DNA of 64,000 bases from Candidatus Borkfalkia avistercoris (GTDB lineage: Bacteria > Bacillota > Clostridia > Christensenellales > Borkfalkiaceae): contig DXCL01000046.1 of assembly GCA_019115995.1 (NCBI GenBank), positions 1 through 64,000 on the forward strand, written 5' to 3'. Position 1 is the stretch's first letter, and every line of letters begins with the position of its first letter. The position numbers were made by a program, and so were the translations under genes. The notes beneath the pieces are model-generated. The model saw nothing but the letters and a program-made list of their open reading frames with translations, ran no database searches and was not told the origin of the DNA. Of the stretch, positions 56,319-64,000 are shown in pieces.

Positions 56319-57514
56319 TAAAGCAAAAGTTCCTTCGTCTCCCGCGCGATCACGAGTTCCTCGTTTGTCGGTATGATGAGCACGCGCACCTTTGCGCCCT
56401 TCGCCGTGATCTCGCGGATCGTTCCGTCGTTCGGCATTTCGTTCAGCCTGTCGTCGATCTTGATGCCGAAAACGTCCATGTTCTCGCAGACGGCCTTCCT
56501 CACCTGCCAGGTGTTTTCCCCGATGCCCGCGGTAAACACGAGGCAGTCGAGCCCGTTCATCGCCGCCACGTACGAACCGATGTATTTCTTTACGCCGTAA
56601 GCGAACAGATCGAGCGCGAGCCGCGCGCGTTCGTTCCCCTCCGAAGCCGCCTTCGTAAGATCGCGGAAATCGCTGGAAACGCCGGAAATGCCCGCCACGC
56701 CGCATTTTTTATTCAGATAATTGATGCAGTCGAGAATGGAATAATTCTTTTTCGCCGCTAAAAATTCGAGCACGGCGGGATCGATGTCGCCCGAGCGCGT
56801 TCCCATGGGCACGCCCGCCAAAGGCGTAAAGCCCATGCTGGTATCCACGCACTTGCCGCCGAGCACGGCGCTGACGGAAGAACCTCCGCCCAGGTGGCAG
56901 GTTATGATCTTCGTTTCGTTCGCGGGTTTGCCGAGGTATTTGATCGCCTCCTGCGAAACATATTTGTGGCTCGTTCCGTGGAAGCCGTATTTTCTGATTT
57001 TATGATTTTTATAGTCGTCGTAGTCGATGGCATACATGTACGCGTGCGGCGGCATGGTCGCATGGAAAGCGGTATCGAACACGAGAGCCATCGGCGTATC
57101 CGGCATCACTTCCTTGCACGCCTCGATGCCGAGAATGTTCGCGGGCATATGCAGAGGGCCGAGCTCCGCATTCTTTTTGCAGATCGCGAGCACCTCGTCC
57201 GTCAAGAGCACGGAGCGGTCGAAGTCTCCGCCGCTGTGGAGCACCCTGTGCCCGACCGCGTCGATCTCCGACATAGACTTGATCACGCCGTATTCGGGGT
57301 GAACGAGCGCCTGCAACACGAGCTGCATGGCTACCTTGTGGTTGGGCATATCCTGTTCGATATCCGTTTCGCCCTTCGCCGTTTTATGCGTGAGCTTGGA
57401 GCCGCGAATGCCGATGCGCTCGCACCCGCCCTTTACGATGACCTGCTCCGTATCCATATCGAACAGCTGATATTTGAGGGAAGAGCTCCCTGCGTTTACG
57501 ACCAAAATTTTCAT
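56318..57514 (-). CDS. ackA: Acetate kinase
   Basis: MKILVVNAGSSSLKYQLFDM; VFDTAFHATMPPHAY; HLGGGSSVSAV. Confidence 0.98.
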   Translation of the reverse strand: MKILVVNAGSSSLKYQLFDMDTEQVIVKGGCERIGIRGSKLTHKTAKGETDIEQDMPNHKVAMQLVLQALVHPEYGVIKSMSEIDAVGHRVLHSGGDFDRSVLLTDEVLAICKKNAELGPLHMPANILGIEACKEVMPDTPMALVFDTAFHATMPPHAYMYAIDYDDYKNHKIRKYGFHGTSHKYVSQEAIKYLGKPANETKIITCHLGGGSSVSAVLGGKCVDTSMGFTPLAGVPMGTRSGDIDPAVLEFLAAKKNYSILDCINYLNKKCGVAGISGVSSDFRDLTKAASEGNERARLALDLFAYGVKKYIGSYVAAMNGLDCLVFTAGIGENTWQVRKAVCENMDVFGIKIDDRLNEMPNDGTIREITAKGAKVRVLIIPTNEELVIARETKELLL

Positions 57515-57556
57515 ATTGCCAATGACCCCTTTAATTTTTATCCGTTTTTATTTGTT

Positions 57557-58615
57557 TTACATCTGCGTCTGCAACGCCGTGATCGCGACTGTCGCAACGA
57601 TGTCTTCCCACTTGCACCCGCGGGAAAGGTCGTTGATCGGCTTTGCAAACCCTTGGCACACCGGGCCGATCGCCTGGAACCCGCCGAGGCGCTCCGTGAG
57701 TTTATAGCCGATGTTGCCCGCGTCGAGATCGGGGAAGATGAGCACGTTCGCATGCCCCGCCACCTTGGAACCGGGAGCCTTCGACTTTGCGACAGAAGGA
57801 ACGATCGCCGCGTCAAGCTGCAATTCGCCGTCTATGTTCAGGTCGGGCGCCTTTTCTTTGGCGAGCGCGAGCGCCGCCGTCACTTTGTCTATATCCGCGT
57901 GTTTCGCGCTGCCCTTCGTGGAGAAGGAGAGCATCGCCACGCGCGGCTGGATCCCCGCGATCTTTTCCGCCGTTTTTGCGGAGATGATCGCGATGTCGGA
58001 GAGCTGCTCGCTCGTCGGGTTCTCGTTCAGCCCGCAGTCGGAATAAACGAAAACGCCGTCCTCGCAATATTTGTTGCCTTCCTCGGGAGCCACCATAAGG
58101 AAGCAGCTGGAAACGAGGGGCACGCCGGGCGCGGCCTTTACGATCTGCAACCCGGGGCGCAGCGTGTTCGCCGTGGAATGGCACGCGCCGGATACCAGCC
58201 CGTCCGCGTCGCCCGCCTTCACCATCAGCACGCCGAAATAAGTGTTGTCGTAAGAGAGCTTGTCCGCCTCTTCCTCCGTCATGCCCTTTGCCTTGCGCAA
58301 AGCGTACAGGAGCGCGGCGTACTCCGCCCTCTTTTCGCTCGTTGCGGGGTCGACTACGTCCACCCCCGTAAGATCCACGTCGGGATTTGCCTTTTCTATC
58401 TCCGCCTTATTGCCGAGCAGCGTTACTTTCGCGATCTTCTGCTTCACGACCTCGGCGGCGGCGCGCACCGCGCGCGCGTCCTCGCCCTCGGGCAAAACGA
58501 TGCGCTTGTTCAGCGCGGCGGCCCTCTTCTTTATGTCGGCAATGAAAGCGCTGTCTTCCCCTTCCTCTATCAACGAAGAAATCTTTTCTTTTACCTTGTC
58601 GAAAAACCCTGCCAT
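57557..58615 (-). CDS. pta: Phosphate acetyltransferase
   Basis: RIVLPEGEDARAVRAAAEVV...MVKAGDADGLVSGACHSTANTLRP...GHANVLIFPDLDAGNIGYKL; start revised to 58615. Confidence 0.97.
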   Translation of the reverse strand: MAGFFDKVKEKISSLIEEGEDSAFIADIKKRAAALNKRIVLPEGEDARAVRAAAEVVKQKIAKVTLLGNKAEIEKANPDVDLTGVDVVDPATSEKRAEYAALLYALRKAKGMTEEEADKLSYDNTYFGVLMVKAGDADGLVSGACHSTANTLRPGLQIVKAAPGVPLVSSCFLMVAPEEGNKYCEDGVFVYSDCGLNENPTSEQLSDIAIISAKTAEKIAGIQPRVAMLSFSTKGSAKHADIDKVTAALALAKEKAPDLNIDGELQLDAAIVPSVAKSKAPGSKVAGHANVLIFPDLDAGNIGYKLTERLGGFQAIGPVCQGFAKPINDLSRGCKWEDIVATVAITALQTQM

Positions 58616-58781
58616 AAAAAACCAACCTCGTATCGCTTTATTTTTTGCCGCTTTTGGTGTATAATCGTAGCGGAAGACGTGCGTTTGAAAGCGTACGCCG
58701 CCCGCGCGCATGCCACACGCGGCACTTCCACTTATCATTATATAATATTTCCTCGGAAATGTAAAGGTTTTGATCGAAAAA

Positions 58782-59957
58782 ATGAAAATTTGCGGCATCA
58801 TCTGCGAATATAATCCCTTCCACAACGGGCACGCCTATCTCATCGAACAGGCAAAGCGAAAAAGCGGTTGCGAAGCGCTCGTATGCGTCATGAGCGGCTG
58901 TTTCACCCAGCGCGGCGAACCCGCTTTCCTGGATAAATACACCCGCGCGCGGCACGCCGTGCTCGCCGGCGCAGACGCCGTCATCGAGCTGCCCGCCGTG
59001 TTTGCCTGCGCCCCCGCGGAGATATTCGCAAAGGGCGCCGTAAAGATCCTCTCCTCGATCCCCGCCTTTTCCTGCCTCGCTTTCGGCTGCGAGAGCGGAG
59101 ACGCGGAGGCATTCCGCACCGCCGCGGGGCAGCTCGCAAACGAGAGCAAAGACATGCGCGCCTCCATTCGGGAAAAGCTGAAAAAAGGCGTCAGCCTCAT
59201 CAGGGCGCGCAGCGAAGCGGCGGCGGAAACGGGCGCAGAGCTGATCCCCCTGCTCTCCTCTCCCAACAATATTTTGGGCGTGGAATATCAGAAGGCGCTT
59301 TTGTTTTTCGGGAGCGGCGCGCAGGTCTTGCCCGTACTGCGCACGGGCGGCGGGCATGCAGACGCCGAGCTTGCAAAAAACTACTCTTCCGCCACGGCGA
59401 TACGCGAGGGCGTGCGGCAGGGAAAACTGCGCGCCGTAAAGAAAAACGTCCCCGAATTTGTTTTCGAAGATCTGAAAACCGCGCCCGACACGAGCGCTTA
59501 CGGCACCCTTGCCGTATACGCCGCGCTCACCCGCCCCGCGGAGGAACTCAAAGGGATCCTCGACTGCACGGAAGGCCTGGAAAACCGCATCAAGGCGCTC
59601 GCAAAGGGAAACCCCGATTACGACGGGCTCGTCGCCAAGATCACCACAAAGCGGTACATCTCTTCCCGTATCCGCAGGATACTTGCGTCGGCGGTGCTGG
59701 GCATAGACGAGGCGCTCGTGAGAAGGAGCCTGAAAAACAAGCTGTACTGCAACGTGCTCGCGGTAAAAAAGGAGAGCGCGGAAGCGCTTTTGCCCGAGCT
59801 TGCCCGATCGGATTTCCCCGTGCTCCTGCGCAGGAGCGACGAAAGGAACATCTCCGCCCGCGCGCTCGCCTGTTATGAAAAGGATCTTCTTGCGGAAGAC
59901 GTTTATTCCTTCATCACCCGCACCCCCGCCCGCGGCGGCAGGACTGTGTTTGTATAA
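58782..59957 (+). CDS. tRNA(Met) cytidine acetate ligase (TmcAL) family
   Basis: MKICGIICEYNPFHNGHAYLIEQAK...MSGCFTQRGEPAFLDKYTRA. Confidence 0.92.
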   Translation: MKICGIICEYNPFHNGHAYLIEQAKRKSGCEALVCVMSGCFTQRGEPAFLDKYTRARHAVLAGADAVIELPAVFACAPAEIFAKGAVKILSSIPAFSCLAFGCESGDAEAFRTAAGQLANESKDMRASIREKLKKGVSLIRARSEAAAETGAELIPLLSSPNNILGVEYQKALLFFGSGAQVLPVLRTGGGHADAELAKNYSSATAIREGVRQGKLRAVKKNVPEFVFEDLKTAPDTSAYGTLAVYAALTRPAEELKGILDCTEGLENRIKALAKGNPDYDGLVAKITTKRYISSRIRRILASAVLGIDEALVRRSLKNKLYCNVLAVKKESAEALLPELARSDFPVLLRRSDERNISARALACYEKDLLAEDVYSFITRTPARGGRTVFV

Positions 59958-60038
59958 TAACAGGCACCGTCACTGCTCAGCAAAAAAAGTCAAGACTTTT
60001 TCCTCTTTATCGTCTATAATATCAATCGGGAAGAACAG

Positions 60039-60953
60039 ATGGACTGGATTTCAGGAATACAACGCGCCATAGATTACATCGAAGAACACCTCACAGAGGA
60101 AATCGACCTTGCTGAAGCGGCGGAATGCGCCTGTTCGTCGGCTTTTCATTTCCTGCGCATCTTCGGGATCGTATGCGGCTATACGCCGGGAGAATATGTG
60201 CGCATGCGGAGGCTGTCGTTGGCGGGGGCAGATATTTTGGAAAAGCGCTGCAACGTTACTGAGGCTGCCCTGCACTACGGATACGAGACGCCCGAAAGTT
60301 TCTCGCGCGCTTTCCGTAATTTTCACGGCATTCTGCCGTCCCAGGTCAAGCAGGGCTGTTCTCTAAAGGCTTTCTCCCCCATTAGCGTAAAATTAGACAA
60401 GCAAGGAGGAAATACGATGAATTACAAAATCGAAAAGCGGCCCGCAGGTCTTTTGGTCGGATACAAAAAAAGATTTCGCGGCGTTCCCTATGGCGCAGAG
60501 CGGGAAAAGCAGGAAGATCGGTTCTTCCGCACAACGCGCGCAAAACAGCGGCTTTTGCGCGGCGCATCGGATACGCCCGAAATAGATTACTGCGTCATCA
60601 AAAACATCGATGAAGAGGGATACGATTTTTACATCGCCTATAATTTGGATGAATGGTCCAGAACGGAAATGTTCAATCCCGCCGTTACGGGCGTCGATTT
60701 TATGGATAAACTGGGTTTTGAACAGATAGAAATCCCGCCTCAGACGTACGCCGTCTTTGAAACGCCGAAGATGCGGCGTCCGATCATGGACTACATCGCG
60801 CTCAGGCAGCAAATCGTGACAGAATGGCTGCCCTCTACCGATTATGTGTTTGCCGATGCGCCCGAAATCGTTGCCATGCACTGGCCCGTAAACGGAAAAG
60901 AGGCAAAACAGCGGTATATAGAGATTTGCCTGCCCGTGGAAAACAAATTTTAA
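60039..60953 (+). CDS. AraC-family regulator with C-terminal GyrI-like effector domain
   Basis: AraC HTH VTEAALHYGYETPESFSRAFRNFHGILPSQ; GyrI-like domain from MNYKIEKRPAGLLVG. Confidence 0.92.
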   Translation: MDWISGIQRAIDYIEEHLTEEIDLAEAAECACSSAFHFLRIFGIVCGYTPGEYVRMRRLSLAGADILEKRCNVTEAALHYGYETPESFSRAFRNFHGILPSQVKQGCSLKAFSPISVKLDKQGGNTMNYKIEKRPAGLLVGYKKRFRGVPYGAEREKQEDRFFRTTRAKQRLLRGASDTPEIDYCVIKNIDEEGYDFYIAYNLDEWSRTEMFNPAVTGVDFMDKLGFEQIEIPPQTYAVFETPKMRRPIMDYIALRQQIVTEWLPSTDYVFADAPEIVAMHWPVNGKEAKQRYIEICLPVENKF

Positions 60954-61120
60954 AAAATAAATACCCATCGTCTTTTCCGGTGGATATTTGTTTTTTCTGG
61001 CAGTTAGCCTTAACACCGCCGGCGGCGCGCAAATCGTACGCATGACGATTCGATGTCCTGCGATTATTCCTTTATCTGAAAACGATCTCGACCCCCTCGG
61101 GAGAGCCCTTAATAATCAGC

Positions 61121-61158
61121 AAACCTCCCGCCGCGGAATAATCCGCGGCGGGAGGTTT
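61121..61158. terminator. Perfect 17-bp inverted repeat, terminator of the RNase P RNA
   Basis: aaacctcccgccgcgga-ataa-tccgcggcgggaggttt. Confidence 0.85.
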
Positions 61159-61169
61159 CTTTTAAAATT

Positions 61170-61508
61170 CCGAGTTTGATCTGTAAGCCGGGTTCTGTCG
61201 TGTACGGCCATCTATCTCGGCGCATCGTCGCCGATGCGCTCCAGCGATATTCACGGCATACATCGGGCGGGCAGCCCATGCGATATATGCCCAATCTTGC
61301 ACCGGACGGGGTTTGCACGGCACGCTCCGTTGCCGAAGCGTCGGTGAGCTCTTACCTCCCCTTTCCATCCTTACAGGAAAAATCCTGCGGTCTGTTTCTG
61401 TTGCACTTTCCTTGAAGTCGCCTCCACCGGACGTTATCCGGCGTCCTGCCCTACGGTGCCCGGACTTTCCTCACGGCGAAAAGCCGCGCGGCCGTATGAT
61501 CAACTCGG
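61170..61508 (-). ncRNA. rnpB: RNase P RNA
   Basis: Minus strand ccgagttgatc...GAGGAAAGTCCGGGC...ACAGAACCCGGCTTACAGATCAAACTCGG; closing P1 stem ccgagttgatc/gatcaaactcgg. Confidence 0.96.
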
Positions 61509-61656
61509 ACTATTATTATACCCGAAAATACGCCGTAAAGTCAACCCTTTCGGGGCGGCGGCAACAAACTATTTTTTTCTTCAAACGCTTGTCATTTGCA
61601 CAAAAATACTATAAAATATATTTGAGAAAAATTTTAGAAAACGGAGCTGATCTATT

Positions 61657-63063
61657 ATGAAAAAGACGAAAATCGTATGTACTCTCGGCCCCGCCTGCCG
61701 CGACGAGGAAATTTTGACAAAAATGGCCCTCGCCGGCATGAACGTGGCGCGGCTCAACTTTTCTCACGGCGACTATGCCGAACACGCAAAGAACATCGAG
61801 CTCATCAAAAAAGTTCGCGAAAAGCTGAACATTCCCCTTCCCATCATGCTGGACACAAAGGGGCCCGAACTTCGCATCAAAACGTTCAAAAACAAAAAGA
61901 TCTCTCTGAAAGAGGGAGACGAGTTCACCTTCACCACGGAGGATATTCAGGGAGATCAGAGCCGCGTTTCCGTCTCTTATAAAGGCATCGTAGACGATCT
62001 GGAACCCGGCGACACGATCTTGCTCAACAACGGGCTGCTCATCTTCCGCGTGACGGAAGTCGGCAAAACGGAGGTGAAAACGCGCGTGGAAGTCGGGGGC
62101 GACCTCTCCGACAAAAAGAGCATGTTCTTCCCCGGCAAAACGCTCAGTCTCAAATACCTCAGCGAGCAAGACAAGAACGACATTTTGTTCGGCATCGAAC
62201 AGGGCATCGACTTCATCGCCTGCTCCTTCACCTCCAAAGCGCAGGACATCAAAGACATCAGAAAGCTTTTGGAAGAGAACGGCAATCCCGACATCGACCT
62301 CATCGCAAAGATCGAAAGCCAGAGCGGCGTGAACAACATAGACGAAATTCTGGAAGTCGCAAACGGCATCATGGTGGCGCGCGGCGATCTCGGCGTGGAA
62401 GTCCCCTACGAGGAACTGCCGCAGATACAGAAAATGCTTATCAACAAGTGCCGCCTCGCGAGCAAACGCTGCATCACCGCGACGGAAATGCTCGAATCGA
62501 TGATCAATCAGCCCCGCCCCACCCGTGCGGAAATTTCCGACGTCGCGAACGCGGTATACGACGGCACGAGCGCCGTCATGCTTTCGGGCGAAACGGCGGG
62601 CGGCAAATTCCCCGTTCAGGCGGTCGAAGCGATGGCAAAGATCTGCATGGAAACGGAAAAGCACCTCGAAACGAAGTATAACGAAAAGCGGCCGAACATC
62701 ACTAGCCCCGCAGACGCCCTTTCGCATTCCGCATGCGTGCTCGCAGAAGATATCGGCGCAAAGGCGATCGTCGTGTGCTCCCGCTCGGGCGGCACGGCAA
62801 GGCTCGTTTCAAGGTTCCGCCCCAACATCGACATCATCGGCATGACGATCGAGCCGATGTCGTACAGAAAGCTTGCCCTCTCCTGGGGCGTGATCCCCGT
62901 CCTGTCGGAAGAATTCACCTCGATGGACGTCCTGTTCTACCACGCGAAGCGCGCGGCGATCGAATCGGGACTCGTCAAAAAAGGCGACCGCATCGTCATC
63001 ACGGGCGGCAACCCGAACGGAAAATCGGGCAACTCCAACGTCATCAACATCGAACAAATTTAG
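61657..63063 (+). CDS. pyk: Pyruvate kinase
   Basis: KTKIVCTLGPACRDEEIL; DTKGPELRI; MVARGDLGVEVPYEELP; TATEMLESMI. Confidence 0.98.
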   Translation: MKKTKIVCTLGPACRDEEILTKMALAGMNVARLNFSHGDYAEHAKNIELIKKVREKLNIPLPIMLDTKGPELRIKTFKNKKISLKEGDEFTFTTEDIQGDQSRVSVSYKGIVDDLEPGDTILLNNGLLIFRVTEVGKTEVKTRVEVGGDLSDKKSMFFPGKTLSLKYLSEQDKNDILFGIEQGIDFIACSFTSKAQDIKDIRKLLEENGNPDIDLIAKIESQSGVNNIDEILEVANGIMVARGDLGVEVPYEELPQIQKMLINKCRLASKRCITATEMLESMINQPRPTRAEISDVANAVYDGTSAVMLSGETAGGKFPVQAVEAMAKICMETEKHLETKYNEKRPNITSPADALSHSACVLAEDIGAKAIVVCSRSGGTARLVSRFRPNIDIIGMTIEPMSYRKLALSWGVIPVLSEEFTSMDVLFYHAKRAAIESGLVKKGDRIVITGGNPNGKSGNSNVINIEQI

Positions 63064-63272
63064 AAAACATTTGGAAGCGGCTCGACCCGAAAGGATCGCG
63101 CCGCTTTTATTTTTTAATACTTTATATTGCATTTATGAATCTTAAAAATCGTCATAAAAACCCCTTGATTTTGTTTAAATGATATGATAAAATTTTGTTC
63201 AGGCGGTTTTTCGCTTACAGGAACGCGTTTCCGTATAAAATTTTACGAAGAAACCGCCGAGGGAGAGATCAA

Positions 63273-64000
63273 ATGAGAAAACTGAAACGCAAACATCTCG
63301 TTCTTTTTCTGCTTGTCGTCACCGCGATCGCATGCGCGGGCATACTTGCGGCATGCCAAAAAAAGCACGTGCATTCCTTATCGCCGACCGCGGCGGTAGA
63401 GGCGACCTGCACGAAAGACGGCAACTCCGCATTCTGGCACTGTGCGGAATGCGATAAATATTTTTCCGATGAGGCGGGCAAAAACGAGATCACCCTTGAA
63501 AGCACCCGGCTCCCCGCGTTGGGTCACGCCTACGGCGAACCCGAATGGACTTGGAACGAAACTTCCTCCGCGCAAGCCGTTTTCTCCTGCACGCGCAGCG
63601 GCTGCGAACATCGGCGAACCGAAACGGACGAAGCTCCCGCAAGCAAAGAAATTTCCCCTGCCGGCTGCGAGGAAGAGGGCGCCATGCTTTATACGGCGAC
63701 CGTGACCTTCAACGGCAAACAATACACCTCCGAAAAGGAAGCGGCGATCCCTGCGGCTCATGATTGGAGCGAGACCCCCGAATGGAAATGGACGTGGTTC
63801 GGCACGGCTACCGTCCGCGCTACTTTCACTTGTTCCGTATGCCAAAAAACGGAGACCCTGACCACAAAAGAATATACGACCGAGGTGGTCGGAGAACTCT
63901 CGTGCACGGAAGACGGGCAACAAAAGCACACCGCAGAGATCTCCTTCAACGGCAAGACCTATCAAAATTCTTACATCACTTACTTTGAAGCCCGCCCTCA
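63273..64000 (+). CDS. Large lipoprotein with repeated Cys-pair modules (truncated by window end)
   Basis: MRKLKRKHLVLFLLVVTAIACAGILAACQKK lipobox; frame open to 64000; repeated W-x-W...A-x-FTC-xx-C units. Missing from the track because it has no stop in the window. Confidence 0.85.
   Translation, partial: MRKLKRKHLVLFLLVVTAIACAGILAACQKKHVHSLSPTAAVEATCTKDGNSAFWHCAECDKYFSDEAGKNEITLESTRLPALGHAYGEPEWTWNETSSAQAVFSCTRSGCEHRRTETDEAPASKEISPAGCEEEGAMLYTATVTFNGKQYTSEKEAAIPAAHDWSETPEWKWTWFGTATVRATFTCSVCQKTETLTTKEYTTEVVGELSCTEDGQQKHTAEISFNGKTYQNSYITYFEARP

Noticed and set aside
56894-58813. 639-aa plus-strand ORF
   Set aside because: Antisense to ackA and pta, spanning two genes and their spacer; no family signal.
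1-64000. CRISPR array
   Set aside because: No regularly spaced direct repeats and no cas-like ORFs found by reading.

Overview
The window reads as chromosomal DNA from a GC-rich, probably spore-forming Clostridia-type Firmicute. The basis is an uninterrupted sigK-like gene, mcsA-mcsB-clpC, hprK/whiA, ackA/pta and rpmF; genus is not claimed. Most of it is housekeeping sequence, largely on the minus strand. Many long plus-strand ORFs in the supplied track are antisense shadows of real genes. The main accessory element is a 2,989-bp integrated element (about 256-3276). It is bounded by an exact 32-bp direct repeat derived from a tRNA-Ser(CGA) gene and carries an XRE repressor with a three-operator divergent promoter, a small ORF, a two-Tyr HUH Rep with a candidate replication-origin hairpin, and a tyrosine integrase. 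Other observations worth a second look: (i) in-frame Shine-Dalgarno+ATG signals exactly at domain boundaries in a CopA-HMA fusion and in an AraC-GyrI fusion; (ii) a tandem triplicate of unknown lipoproteins with a visible duplication scar and a 16-codon leader ORF; (iii) a Crh-like HPr lacking the phospho-His; (iv) a dispersed palindromic intergenic motif (GTACTATG-TCACG-CATAGTAC-like); (v) three chained hairpins after tRNA-Thr; (vi) an orphan phage-tail-collar adhesin pair; (vii) a minimal two-gene SUF locus; (viii) a partial EET-like apbE/NusG_II/Gx cluster; (ix) a nucleotidyltransferase-ATPase pair. All assignments were made by reading sequence and motifs; no database search was run.
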